DNA of 64,000 nt from Polyangiaceae bacterium. GTDB taxonomy: Bacteria > Myxococcota_A > Polyangia > Polyangiales > Polyangiaceae. The notes below the pieces were generated by a model. It was not told the DNA's origin. It did not search any database and worked only from the letters and a program-made list of their open reading frames with translations. Of this stretch, positions 54,541 through 63,646 are shown one piece after another. The stretch's first letter is position 1. Every line of letters starts with the position of its first letter. The stretch is from positions 1,984,001 through 2,048,000 of the forward strand of contig JABTUA010000003.1 in NCBI GenBank assembly GCA_015075635.1, in the 5' to 3' direction. Position numbers and translations under genes: made by a program.

Positions 54541-55620
54541 ATGCCGAAGCCGCCCCCCGCGAAAGTCGTCGAGCTCGCCGAGAAGGCCCGCAATGGGCTC
54601 CGCGCCCTGGAGCGCAAGCTCGCGCCTCCCGAGCTCGGCCTCTTGGGCTTCATCAGCGACCTGTGGGGGTTTCAGATCGTGTACACGCTGGCGGAGCTCC
54701 GCGTGGTGGACGCGCTGAAGGACGGCCCGCGCGCGGCGGACGCGGTGGCGAAGGAGCTCGGCGTGGACGCCGACCACCTGTACCGCCTGCTCCGGGCGGC
54801 CACGCACTTCGACATCGTGCGGGAGGAGCCGGAGCGCCGCTTCTCGCTCCTGCCGCTGGGCTCGGCGCTGTGTCAGGCCGAAAACGAGAGCTTTCGCGAC
54901 TTCATCATCCTTCAGGGCAAGGTGGGGTGGCGCTTCTGGGGGCACCTCGCGGACTCGGTGCGTCAGGGGCGGTCGGCCATCGAGATCGAGACCGGCAAGA
55001 AACCCTTCGAGTACTTCGTGGGCGACGAGAACGCGCGGCACGTCTTCAACCGCGCCATGACGGCGGTGAGCGCCGTCTCGGCCGAGGCCTTCGTCGCTGC
55101 CTACGACCTGTCCGGCTTCGCTCACATCGTCGACGTGGGAGGTGGCCACGGTCGCCTGCTCTCGGCCGTCCTGCACCAGGCCAAGTCGGCCAAAGGCGTG
55201 CTGTTCGACCTGCCCGAGGTGGTGGCGGACGCGCCCGCCGTGCTCGAGGCGCTCGGCGTGCGTTCGCGCGTCGAGGTGGTGGGTGGCAGCTTCTTCGAGT
55301 CCGTGCCCGCCGGCGGCGACCTGTACATGATGAAGTCGATCATCCACGACTGGCAGGACGCCGAAGCGCTCGCCATCCTGGAGAGCATCCGCAAGGCCGC
55401 CAAGCCCAGCTCCAAGCTCGTGCTCTACGAGACGGTGGTGACGCCCCCCGGCGAGAAGCACTTCGCCAAGCTGCTCGACATCGAGATGATCGTGCACGCC
55501 GGCGGGCGCGAGCGGACCCGGGACGAATACGCCGATCTGTTCCGGCGCGCAGGCTTCCGCCTGACGAGGGTCTTGCCCAGCGCCGGCCCGGCCAGCGTGA
55601 TCGAGGCCGTGCCGGGCTAG
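54541..55620 (+). CDS. SAM-dependent O-methyltransferase (plant-type dimerisation plus methyltransferase 2 domain)
   Basis: The 359-residue protein has an N-terminal winged-helix dimerisation domain (VYTLAELRVVDALKDGPRAA, then LYRLLRAATHFDIV). The catalytic domain has the SAM motif IVDVGGGHGRLLSAVL, GVLFDLPEVVADAP, and the catalytic MKSIIHDWQDAEALAILESI (His-Asp-Trp). It ends near LLDIEMIVHAGGRERTRDEY. The family methylates small phenolic, polyketide or hydroxyneurosporene-like compounds; no biosynthetic cluster is evident here. Its stop overlaps the convergent DUF3634 gene. ATG 54541 was chosen; an upstream frame to 54505 is basic and non-conserved. Confidence 0.92.
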   Translation: MPKPPPAKVVELAEKARNGLRALERKLAPPELGLLGFISDLWGFQIVYTLAELRVVDALKDGPRAADAVAKELGVDADHLYRLLRAATHFDIVREEPERRFSLLPLGSALCQAENESFRDFIILQGKVGWRFWGHLADSVRQGRSAIEIETGKKPFEYFVGDENARHVFNRAMTAVSAVSAEAFVAAYDLSGFAHIVDVGGGHGRLLSAVLHQAKSAKGVLFDLPEVVADAPAVLEALGVRSRVEVVGGSFFESVPAGGDLYMMKSIIHDWQDAEALAILESIRKAAKPSSKLVLYETVVTPPGEKHFAKLLDIEMIVHAGGRERTRDEYADLFRRAGFRLTRVLPSAGPASVIEAVPG

Positions 55621-55952
55621 CGCGTCCGCCCGCCGGCCTTGATGGCGGCGACCGGGTAGGTGCCGACCACGTTGCGGAGCTGCTGGAGCTGCGTCGCAGG
55701 GATCTCGCCCTTTGTCACCACCAGGCGAGCGCGCCGATCCTCCACCACGACCTTGAAGCGAGCCGAGCGAAGGCGCGGCCGGCGCACCACGTCGGCCAAG
55801 TCGTCCAGCAGCCGCTGCGGGAGCCGGCCCCGCACCGCGCGCGGCACACCGTCCTCGACCGCGATCACGAACAGCTCGTTGGAGCGGGAAATCGCGATCC
55901 AGAGGGGCGTGGCGAGGACCACGAGGATCAACAGGCCGAGCCAGGCGCTCAC
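55617..55952 (-). CDS. DUF3634 family membrane protein
   Basis: The 111-residue product starts with GTG at 55952. It has one N-terminal membrane helix (AWLGLLILVVLATPLWIAI) and then the DUF3634 pattern ELFVIAVEDGVPRAVRGRLP, RLLDDLADVVRRPRLRSARF and the C-terminal QQLRNVVGTYPVAAIKAGG. The function is unknown. It is tail-to-tail with the methyltransferase gene. Confidence 0.85.
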   Translation of the reverse strand: MSAWLGLLILVVLATPLWIAISRSNELFVIAVEDGVPRAVRGRLPQRLLDDLADVVRRPRLRSARFKVVVEDRRARLVVTKGEIPATQLQQLRNVVGTYPVAAIKAGGRTR

Positions 55953-56008
55953 GCGCGGATCCGTAACACGGTTGTCGCACGACCGGCGGTCGGGCGATAC
56001 TCCGCGGC

Positions 56009-56314
56009 ATGAGCGACGACGCGCGGAAGGCCATCCTGGCGCGACGCGCGCGCTTCGTCGCGGCGGCGCTGGCCGGCGCGAGCCTGGGCGCGGCGTGCGC
56101 GAAGGACCGGGGTCCGGAGCCGGTGATGTGCCTATCGCCGCCGATCGAGCACCAGGAGGACGGCGGTCCGCCGCCGATGCCCTGCCTGGAGCCACCGCCA
56201 CCCCAGGTGTGCCTGGACCCGCCTCCTCCCGAGGTGTGCCTGTCGCCGCCGCCGCCGCCGGACGAGACCGATCCGTCGGGCGACTACGCCAAACCGCCGC
56301 CGGGCAAGTCGTAG
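56009..56314 (+). CDS. Small lipoprotein with Cys-Leu-x-Pro-Pro repeats
   Basis: The 101-residue product has a signal with an Arg-Arg start and a lipobox (SLGAAC). The mature part contains four Cys-Leu units (MCLSPP, PCLEPPPP, VCLDPPPP, VCLSPPPP) in a Pro-rich chain. No family is recognised. The regular Cys-Leu-acidic-Pro pattern suggests a disulfide-linked or metal-binding extended stalk. Confidence 0.7.
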   Translation: MSDDARKAILARRARFVAAALAGASLGAACAKDRGPEPVMCLSPPIEHQEDGGPPPMPCLEPPPPQVCLDPPPPEVCLSPPPPPDETDPSGDYAKPPPGKS

Positions 56315-56315
56315 C

Positions 56316-57488
56316 TCACCACTCGGCCAGGAAACGGATCAGCGCGCGCGTGCGAGCGAGCAGCGTCGGCGCCTCGATGAGCTCGTCGTGGGTGTGGAAG
56401 CCGCGCCCGCGCGGACCCAGGCCGTCGATGACCGGGACGTCGAGTGCGGCCACGTCGTTGGCGTCCGAGCCGCCGCCGAGCAGCGGGCTCTCCGCGTGGC
56501 CGAGCCCCTCGGCCGCGGCGCAGGCGGCGTAGCGCTGGCAGAGCGCCGCCGAGCCCTCGCTCCGCTCGAGCGGCGGCCGGCGGACGCCGCCGTCGAGCTC
56601 GAAGCTGGCGCGCGTCTCCTCGGCGATGCGCCGCGCAGCGGCTCGAAGCTCGGTCATGACGCGCTCGCCGTCGGCGCGCTTCAGCAGGCGGAAGTCCAGC
56701 AGACACTCGGCGCTCTCCGGCACCGTGTTCTTGCTGCTGCCGCCGGCGATGGTGCCCACGTTCACCGTCACGCCGCGCTCGTAGTCGGTTAGGGACTGCG
56801 CGGCGTCCACGAAGCGCGCGAGTGCCCAGATGGCGTTGACGCCGTCGGCGTGGGCGTTGCCGGCGTGGGCGGCCTTGCCGCGCACGCGCACGCTGACGCT
56901 GCCGGTGCCCTTGCGCTGGGTGATGATCGCGTCCGTGGGGCGTCCGGCCTCGAACACCAGCGCGGCGCTCGCGCCCCGGGCCCACTCGGCCAAGAACGGA
57001 CGTGAGTCGGGCGATCCCACCTCCTCGTCGGCGACGGACACGAACGCCAAGGGCAGGGCCTCCAGCAGTCCCGTCGCCGAGAGCGCGGCCAGGGCCGAGT
57101 GAACGGTCGCGATGCCGCCCTTCATGTCGAGCACGCCAGGGCCGCGCACGCGCTCGCCGTCCTCGTGCCAGCCGGAGAACGTGCCGGGCGGGAACACCGT
57201 GTCGTGGTGGCCGACCAGGAGCACGCGGCGGGCAGGCTCCCGGTCCCAGGCTGCGGTGCGAAAGCACAGGTGGTCCCCGAAGCCTTGCCCCTTACGGGTC
57301 TCGAGCGCGAGCTCGGGCAGCGCGAAGGCGTCGGTGACCAGCGCCCCCATCGCGTTCACGTCGGCGACGGCGCCCGTGTAGGAATCCTGCTCGACCCAGC
57401 GCCGCAGGAGCGAGAGCGCGCTCGCGCTGCGGCCGTCGGCGAAGGCCAGGGCGGACTCCAGAGAGGACACGCGCCCGGGATGATACAC
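56316..57488 (-). CDS. M20-family zinc peptidase (carboxypeptidase G2-like)
   Basis: The 390-residue protein has the M20 motifs VLLVGHHDTVFP (zinc His), GPGVLDMKGGIA (bridging Asp), VSVADEEVGSPD (catalytic Glu pair), RGKAAHAGNAHADGVNA in the dimerisation domain and LGGGSDANDVA near the end. It probably removes a C-terminal residue from peptides or acylated amino acids in the cytoplasm. Its 3' end nearly touches the small lipoprotein gene, and its 5' end is divergent from the lipoprotein at 57531. Confidence 0.92.
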   Translation of the reverse strand: MYHPGRVSSLESALAFADGRSASALSLLRRWVEQDSYTGAVADVNAMGALVTDAFALPELALETRKGQGFGDHLCFRTAAWDREPARRVLLVGHHDTVFPPGTFSGWHEDGERVRGPGVLDMKGGIATVHSALAALSATGLLEALPLAFVSVADEEVGSPDSRPFLAEWARGASAALVFEAGRPTDAIITQRKGTGSVSVRVRGKAAHAGNAHADGVNAIWALARFVDAAQSLTDYERGVTVNVGTIAGGSSKNTVPESAECLLDFRLLKRADGERVMTELRAAARRIAEETRASFELDGGVRRPPLERSEGSAALCQRYAACAAAEGLGHAESPLLGGGSDANDVAALDVPVIDGLGPRGRGFHTHDELIEAPTLLARTRALIRFLAEW

Positions 57489-57530
57489 GGGATCTTGAGA
57501 GCGGCGAGGGACGGTGCGAGAGTCGCGTCC

Positions 57531-58070
57531 ATGGCGAAGTCGAGACTCGGTCGGGAGGTTCCGCTGTTCGTGGCCACGCTCGGGCTGGCGCTCTTGGCCT
57601 GCAAAAAGGACAAGTCCGACGGCCCCAAGATCGAGATCAACGCCACGCCGGACGGCGGCTCGGTCACCATCGGCGGCGACAAGGGGCAGATCGAGGTTCA
57701 GGGCGGCGGCGACGGTGGCAGCGTCACCCTGGGCAACGACAAGACCAAGATCGAGGTCGGCAACACCGGCGGCGACTGCAAGGCCGGCGACACCTGCGCC
57801 TGCGGCGGCATGGGCAACTGCACGAAGACCTGCGCCGGACCGGGCTGCGAGTTCTCCGCGAACGGCATGGGCAACGCGACCTTCAAATGCCCCGACGGCA
57901 AGTGCACGCTGAAGAGCCAGGCCATCGGCAACGTTACCCTGGACTGCAAGGGCGGCGGCTGCACGCTCGAGTGCTCCGGCACCGGCAACTGCTCGCTCAC
58001 GGGCTGCAGCTCGGGCTGCTCGGTGAAGTGCAAGGGCGTCGGGACCTGTAACTGCCAGAGCGGCTGCTGA
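57531..58070 (+). CDS. Cys-rich lipoprotein with a repetitive GGSVTxG region
   Basis: The 179-residue product starts at the ATG at 57531, with the lipobox LALLAC followed by Lys-Lys. Residues 30-80 have repeats of the type GGSVTIGGDKGQIEV and GGSVTLGNDKTKIEV. The C-terminal half has about 18 cysteines in CxxGxC-like steps (CACGGMGNCTKTCAGPGC to GTCNCQSGC). The steps look like a beta-roll of stacked Cys turns, a type common in Polyangiales. Function unknown. Confidence 0.82.
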   Translation: MAKSRLGREVPLFVATLGLALLACKKDKSDGPKIEINATPDGGSVTIGGDKGQIEVQGGGDGGSVTLGNDKTKIEVGNTGGDCKAGDTCACGGMGNCTKTCAGPGCEFSANGMGNATFKCPDGKCTLKSQAIGNVTLDCKGGGCTLECSGTGNCSLTGCSSGCSVKCKGVGTCNCQSGC

Positions 58071-58568
58071 TCACTTCACGCGGTGCAGGCGCTCGAAGGG
58101 GGCGGGCCGCGTACTCTTGACCCCGCTCTTCTCGAGCGGATCCGCCGCAGGGGCCGAGAAGCGCACGGCCACGTCGATGTGCGTCCCCGCCAGGAGATCG
58201 CTCAGCGAGCCGACCAGCGAGAGGAGCTTGTCCTGGGCCTCCGGCGTCGCGCACGCGGCGATCAGGAGCTCGGAGCCGGAGTCCGGGGCCATGTGCGAGA
58301 CCACGTCGCGAGAGAGCATGCGCCGGGAGTCGAAGTAGGGATTGTCCGCGCCGGTTCCGATCAGCACTACCGCCCGCCGCACGCGCTTGCCCTCGCGCGT
58401 GAGCCGAGCGAGCACCCGGCGCACGCGGAAGGAAAGATCCGACTCGGGCCCGTCGTCCGCCGCATCTTCCCCCGAGATCACCACTCGGTCACCTTCTGGC
58501 GAGTGGTTCAGCCACTCCGGCCAGACACTGCCTGATTCGCGGACAACGAGCTCGATCGATTGCGGCAT
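58071..58568 (-). CDS. Hypothetical protein, lineage-type
   Basis: The 165-residue product starts at the ATG at 58568 after GGGGAGG. It has IELVVRESGSVWPEWLNHSP, a central VRRAVVLIGTGADNPYFDSR and MLSRDVVSHMAPDSGSELLI, with alternating strands and helices but no signal or membrane helix, so it looks cytosolic with an alpha/beta fold. I do not recognise the family. The neighbours on both sides are unrelated. Confidence 0.7.
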   Translation of the reverse strand: MPQSIELVVRESGSVWPEWLNHSPEGDRVVISGEDAADDGPESDLSFRVRRVLARLTREGKRVRRAVVLIGTGADNPYFDSRRMLSRDVVSHMAPDSGSELLIAACATPEAQDKLLSLVGSLSDLLAGTHIDVAVRFSAPAADPLEKSGVKSTRPAPFERLHRVK

Positions 58569-58750
58569 GACACCTCCCCAGGGGGCAGACCAACGCTGCA
58601 TCGTTCGTGCCTTCCGCCGCGCAAAAGGATTCGCGCACCAGAACGAATCATCAGCCCCGAGGCCGCCCTCGCGGCGCGCAAGAATTCCCAGCGACGACCG
58701 CGCGGCGCAGCTCCTGCGCGATTTTCCGCGGCGGCCCCGCTGTACCCAGC

Positions 58751-59365
58751 TCAGACGGCTGCGACGAGACCTGGCGGACGCGTCGCAGAAAACGACGCCC
58801 GCTCGGCGATGGTCGCGTGCCACTCGGCCAGGGTTGGGCGCTGCTCGCGCCAGGCGTGCGGGTTGCGGAAATCCACGTAGTCCAGCGCCGAGCCGAGCGC
58901 GATGTCCGCAACGCTGAAGCGCTCGCCGACCAGATAGTCGCCGCGGATGCGCGCGTTCGCATAGTCCATCGCGCGCGCGACCTTGCCGGCCTGGTGGCTG
59001 AGCGCGGTCTTGGACTGGTGCTCCGGCGCGCGGCGCGTCTCGGTCATCAAGAGCACGCTCGCGTCCATCATGCCATCCGCCAGGGCTTGCCAGAGCAGCA
59101 CCTGCCAGCGCTCCTCTCCGTCGGCGGGGATCAAGCCCGGGCTCTTCGAGCGGTCGAGCCACTCCAAGATGAGCGGCGAGTCGAACAGCACCGAGCCGTC
59201 GTCTCGGACCAGCACCGGGACCTTCCCCAGCGGGTTCAGCGCCGGGATCGGGCTGTCCTTCGCGTTGGGGACGGCCTCCTCGAAGTCACAGGCGATGCCC
59301 TTCTCGGCCAGCAGGATGCGGATCTTGCGGGCGTAGGGTGAGGTCAGGGAGGCGAGGAGCTTCAT
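58751..59365 (-). CDS. Glutathione S-transferase family protein
   Basis: The 204-residue protein has an N-terminal thioredoxin-like domain (MKLLASLTSPYARKIRILLA, NPLGKVPVLVRDDGSVLFDS with the cis-Pro). The C-terminal helical domain includes YLVGERFSVADIALGSALDY. The Ser-Pro-Tyr pattern near residue 8 suits a Ser/Tyr-type GST. The substrate is unknown. The ATG at 59365 is clear; the upstream frame is antisense to the beta-propeller gene. Confidence 0.93.
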   Translation of the reverse strand: MKLLASLTSPYARKIRILLAEKGIACDFEEAVPNAKDSPIPALNPLGKVPVLVRDDGSVLFDSPLILEWLDRSKSPGLIPADGEERWQVLLWQALADGMMDASVLLMTETRRAPEHQSKTALSHQAGKVARAMDYANARIRGDYLVGERFSVADIALGSALDYVDFRNPHAWREQRPTLAEWHATIAERASFSATRPPGLVAAV

Positions 59366-59413
59366 CGCCCGGAGGATAGACCCGAGGGCGGCGCCGCGCG
59401 TAGATCCCCTCCA

Positions 59414-61357
59414 ATGACCCTCCGATCGGCCCGCGCCGTGCTGCTGCTCTCCGCCCTGCTCCTCGTGGCCGCCTGCCGCAAGACCCAGCCTGCCGGCGCC
59501 GACGCCGGCGGGGCGCCGGATGCGGAGGCGCCGAAGGTGGTCGAGGCGGCCACCCGCGACAAGATCCAGGCGTTCGCCTCCGGCGCCGAGCTCGACGGCT
59601 TCCTGAAGGAGCTGCTCGAAGCGCAGAAGCGCGATCGCAGCAACGTCGAGCGACGCGCCAAGGGCGAGGCTTCTCCGCCGCCCGCCGCTGCGCCGGCGGA
59701 GGCGGCCAAGGCCGACTCGAAAGAAGCGGAGTCGGTCACCAACGTGCAGCACGCGGGCGTGGACGAGGGCGGCATCGTCAAGCTGCACGGCGACTACCTG
59801 ATCGTCCTGCGCCGCGGTCGGCTCTTCAGCGTGAAGGTCAGCGCAGACGCGCTGACGCCGGTGTCGGTGAGCGACGCCTTCGGGCCCGACGTCGATCCGC
59901 GGGGCGCCTGGTACGACGAGATGCTGCTCTCCGGCAACACCATCGTGGTGATCGGCTACAGCTACCAGCGCGGTGGCACCGAGATCGCGCTGTTCGAGCT
60001 CGGCACCGACGGGCGCATCAGCTACCGCTCGACGCACCACCTACGCTCGAACGACTACTACTCGTCCCGCAACTACGCCAGCCGCCTGATCGGCAAGAAG
60101 CTGGTGTTCTACACCCCGCTCCACCTGCGCCTGAGCGACGCCGACCTGTACGGCTCGTTCCCGGCGGTGCGACGCTGGAGCAAGGGCGCGACCGCGGCCG
60201 ATTTCAAGCGCATCGTCGAGCCGACGCGGGTGTACCGCCCGCTGGTCAGCTCGACCTCGCTCACCCTACACACGGTGACGAGCTGCGATCTGTCGCAGGC
60301 CGACCTCGCGTGCAGCTCCACGGCCGTGATGGGGCCGAGCGGCCGGGTGTTCTACGTCTCGCCGGGCGCCGTGTACGTCTGGATGACCGACTACCAGCGG
60401 CGCGGGGCGACAGGCGTGCCGCGGTCCATCGTCTACCGCATGCCGCTCGACGGCAGCGCCCCGACCGCGGTCCGCACCGTCGGCGGACCGATCGATCAGT
60501 TCTCGTTCCTGGAGGGCAGCGACGGTCAGCTCAACGTCGTGGTCCGCGCCGACGGGGCAGGGGACGGCATGTGGCGCGCCGAGGTCACGCAGGGCGACGT
60601 CGCGCTCCTGCGCCTGCCGCTCGCGATGTTCACCAGCGACGCGCAAGAGGCCGACCGCTCGCGCTACGCGGGCCTGCCGCGGCCGAGCGGCTACACCTTC
60701 CAGAACCGCTTCGTCGGCGACCACCTGCTCTACGGCAGCGGGTCGGGTTGGGGGCGGGCGCAGCCCGGCACGGGCAAGCTCTACGCCTATCGCTACGCCG
60801 GCGGCAGCGAGCCCGTCACGCTCGAGCTGGGCCACGGCGTGGATCGCATCGAGGCGCTCGGTCGCGACGCGCTGGTGGTGGGCACCGACGGACGCGACCT
60901 GCACTTCTCGCCGGTCGCGCTCTCGCAGAAGCCCACGCTGGCGCCGCGCTACACGCGAACCGGCGCCTCCCAGGGCGAGCTCCGGAGTCATGGCTTCTTC
61001 TACAAGCCCGACTCCCCGACCGGCGGCCTCTTGGGCCTGCCGGTGCGTTCGCCGGGTCGTCCCGGCGCCGTTCACCTGCGCGAGGGCTCCGCGTCGATCT
61101 TGTTCCTGCGGAACGAGGCGCTGCGCCTGAGCGAGCTGGGCGATCTGGCGGCGCGCGCCGAGGGCGTCGTCCTGGACAACTGCCGCGCATCTTGCGTGGA
61201 CTGGTACGGCAACGCACGCCCGCTGTTCTTCCAGGGACGGGTGATCGCGCTGCTCGGCTACGAGCTGGTGGAAGGCGAGGTCGGTGCAGGGGGCATCCGC
61301 GAGAAGCGGCGGGTGAGCTTTGCGCCGAGCGGCGCGGCCCTGCAGATCGCGCAGTGA
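59414..61357 (+). CDS. Beta-propeller-domain lipoprotein
   Basis: The 647-residue protein has a lipobox (LLVAAC), an acidic linker and then the beta-propeller family pattern from TNVQHAGVDEGGIVKLHGDY onward, with LIVLRRGRLFSVKV, MLLSGNTIVVIGYSY, RLIGKKLVFYTPLHL and later DVALLRLPLAMF-type blades. The C-terminal part contains a CRASC pair. Members bind proteins or calcium at the cell surface; a function is not known. It precedes the molybdoenzyme gene by 86 bp. Confidence 0.85.
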   Translation: MTLRSARAVLLLSALLLVAACRKTQPAGADAGGAPDAEAPKVVEAATRDKIQAFASGAELDGFLKELLEAQKRDRSNVERRAKGEASPPPAAAPAEAAKADSKEAESVTNVQHAGVDEGGIVKLHGDYLIVLRRGRLFSVKVSADALTPVSVSDAFGPDVDPRGAWYDEMLLSGNTIVVIGYSYQRGGTEIALFELGTDGRISYRSTHHLRSNDYYSSRNYASRLIGKKLVFYTPLHLRLSDADLYGSFPAVRRWSKGATAADFKRIVEPTRVYRPLVSSTSLTLHTVTSCDLSQADLACSSTAVMGPSGRVFYVSPGAVYVWMTDYQRRGATGVPRSIVYRMPLDGSAPTAVRTVGGPIDQFSFLEGSDGQLNVVVRADGAGDGMWRAEVTQGDVALLRLPLAMFTSDAQEADRSRYAGLPRPSGYTFQNRFVGDHLLYGSGSGWGRAQPGTGKLYAYRYAGGSEPVTLELGHGVDRIEALGRDALVVGTDGRDLHFSPVALSQKPTLAPRYTRTGASQGELRSHGFFYKPDSPTGGLLGLPVRSPGRPGAVHLREGSASILFLRNEALRLSELGDLAARAEGVVLDNCRASCVDWYGNARPLFFQGRVIALLGYELVEGEVGAGGIREKRRVSFAPSGAALQIAQ

Positions 61358-61443
61358 CAGAATTGCCGGAAGCGCAAGATATGCAGGCGTGACGCGAACC
61401 CCCGTGGCCCGGCCGCGGCTCTCCATCAACGGAGAGCCAGCGC

Positions 61444-63645
61444 ATGGCCACTAGCTTGAACCGGCGGACCTTTCTCGCGATTTCTGCGACGACCGTGATG
61501 GGCGGGGTGGCGGGCACGGCAGGGCTGGCCGCGCTCGCGCCGAAGGCCCAGGCGAACGACCGGAGCGTGAAGCCGGATCGGGTGGTCCCGACCTTCTGCG
61601 AGCTCTGCTTCTGGAAATGCGGAGTGCTCGCCTACGTGAAGGACGAGAAGGTCGTGAAGCTCGAGGGCAACCCCAAGCACCCGCTCTCGAACGGCAAGCT
61701 GTGCCCGCGCGGGACGGGCGGCATCGGCGCCCTGTACGACAGCGACCGACTGAAGCGGCCGCTGATCCGCACCCGGCTGAACGGCGAGGAGAAGTGGCGC
61801 GAGGTCAGCTGGGAGGAGGCCCTCGCCTTCACCGCCCAGCGCCTCTCCGAGGTGAAGGCGAAATACGGCGCGAAGAGCATCGCGCTCTACTCCCACGGCC
61901 ACGGCGGCGCCTTCTTCAAGACGCTGCTCAAGGGCCTGGGCAGCACGAACATCGTCGCGCCCTCCAACGATCAGTGCCGGGGTCCCCGCGAGTCGGGCTT
62001 CGAGCTCACCTACGGAGTGGGGGTCGGCTCGGTCGAGACCATCGACACGCCCCACGCGCGCTGCATCGCGTTCATCGGCTCGCACCTGGGCGAGAACATG
62101 CACAACACGGCGGTGCAGGACATGTCCGCCGCGAGCGCCCGCGGCGCCAGCTTCATCACCGTCGACCCGCGCTTCTCCATCATGGCCGGCAAGAGCAAAT
62201 ACTGGCTGCCGATCAAGCCGGGCACCGACACCGCGCTGCTCCTCGCCTGGGCCAACGTTCTGATCGAGGAGGGCCTCTACCAGAAGGACTTCGTCGCGAA
62301 CAACGTGGAGGGCTTCGAGCAGTTCAAGGCGCACGTGAAGGACAAGACGCCGGAGTGGGCGTACATCGAGACCGGAATCGAGCCCACGGTCATCCGCGAG
62401 ACGGCGCGCGAGCTCGCGCGGAACGCGCCGGCCGCGTTCGTGCACCCGGGCCGCCACGTGGTCTGGTACGGCAACGACACGCAGCGCTCTCGCGCCATCG
62501 CCATCGTCAACGCGCTGCTCGGGAACTGGGGCAAGAAGGGCGGCTTCTACCTGCCGCAGACGCTGAACGTCCCGGGTTACCCCACGCCGCCCCTGCCCAA
62601 GGGTGAGGGCTATCAGCCCCGGCAGACCTTCCCGCTCGCCGCTGCGCCGTGCGCCTACGACGTCTGCGATGCCTCGGCGAAGCAGGGGGACGACGCTCCG
62701 CGGGTCCACGCCTGGATCGTCTACGGCTGCAACGTGCCGCTCACCTTGCCGAACACCGCGCGGACCATCGAGGCGATGAACGCCCTCGATTTCGTCGTGG
62801 TCGTGGACACCATGCCGGCTGAGGTCACCGGCTACGCCGACGTCGTCTTGCCCGAGAACACCTACCTCGAGCGCTACGACGACCTGGACACCACGCCGTA
62901 CCGGGTCCCCTTCGTCGCGCTCCGGCAGCCGGTGGTGCAGTCGCTGCACGACACCAAGCCCGGCTGGTGGATCGCCAAGCAGCTGGGAGAGAAGCTCGGG
63001 CTAGGCGCCTTCTTCCCCTGGCAAGACGCGGAGGACTACCTGTCCACCCGCCTCGCGAAGGCGAACCTCTCGTTTTCGGATCTCCGCCGCGACGGCGTCA
63101 TCGTCGGAAAGGCCGAGCCCATCTACGACGACTCGCCCACGCAGACCTTCAAGACGCCGAGCAAGAAGATCGAGCTCTTCAGCAAGACCATGGCGGACGC
63201 CGGCCTGCCCCCGATGCCGGAGTACGAGGCGCCGGAGGAGCCGCCGCCCGGCTACTTCCGCCTGCTCTTCGGCCGCTCGCCAGTGCACACGTTCTCGCGC
63301 ACCACGAACAATCCGGCGCTGCTCGAGGTCGTCCCGGAGAACGAGCTCTGGCTCAACGCCGAGATGGCCCGCGTGCTGGGGCTCGAAGCCGGCACCAAGG
63401 TCATGCTCGAGAACCAGGACTCGGTGAAGACCGGGCCCATCACGCTGAAGGTCACCGAGCGTATCCGGCAGGACTGCGTGTACATGGTCCACGGCTTCGG
63501 TCGCGAGGACCGGCGGCTGACCCGCGGCTACAAGCGCGGCGCGTCGGACGCGCGCCTCACGACCCGCGTCAAGCGCGACCCGGTCATGGGCGGGACGGGC
63601 ATGAACGTCAACTTCGTCACCCTCTACCGCTGGAAGGAGGCGTGA
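61444..63645 (+). CDS. Molybdopterin oxidoreductase, Psr/Phs-type catalytic subunit
   Basis: The 733-residue protein begins with a Tat signal (SLNRRTFLAISATTVMGG). The [4Fe-4S] cysteines are in CELCFWKCG with the fourth in GKLCPRG, and NDQCRGPRESGFEL places the Cys that can ligate molybdenum. The remaining domains (VDPRFSIMAGKSKYWLPIKP, WYGNDTQRSRAIAIVNALLG, TMPAEVTGYADVVLPENTYL) match polysulfide/thiosulfate reductases and related DMSO-reductase enzymes. It is exported to the periplasm. The iron-sulfur partner gene follows two bases later. Confidence 0.93.
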   Translation: MATSLNRRTFLAISATTVMGGVAGTAGLAALAPKAQANDRSVKPDRVVPTFCELCFWKCGVLAYVKDEKVVKLEGNPKHPLSNGKLCPRGTGGIGALYDSDRLKRPLIRTRLNGEEKWREVSWEEALAFTAQRLSEVKAKYGAKSIALYSHGHGGAFFKTLLKGLGSTNIVAPSNDQCRGPRESGFELTYGVGVGSVETIDTPHARCIAFIGSHLGENMHNTAVQDMSAASARGASFITVDPRFSIMAGKSKYWLPIKPGTDTALLLAWANVLIEEGLYQKDFVANNVEGFEQFKAHVKDKTPEWAYIETGIEPTVIRETARELARNAPAAFVHPGRHVVWYGNDTQRSRAIAIVNALLGNWGKKGGFYLPQTLNVPGYPTPPLPKGEGYQPRQTFPLAAAPCAYDVCDASAKQGDDAPRVHAWIVYGCNVPLTLPNTARTIEAMNALDFVVVVDTMPAEVTGYADVVLPENTYLERYDDLDTTPYRVPFVALRQPVVQSLHDTKPGWWIAKQLGEKLGLGAFFPWQDAEDYLSTRLAKANLSFSDLRRDGVIVGKAEPIYDDSPTQTFKTPSKKIELFSKTMADAGLPPMPEYEAPEEPPPGYFRLLFGRSPVHTFSRTTNNPALLEVVPENELWLNAEMARVLGLEAGTKVMLENQDSVKTGPITLKVTERIRQDCVYMVHGFGREDRRLTRGYKRGASDARLTTRVKRDPVMGGTGMNVNFVTLYRWKEA

Positions 63646-63646
63646 C

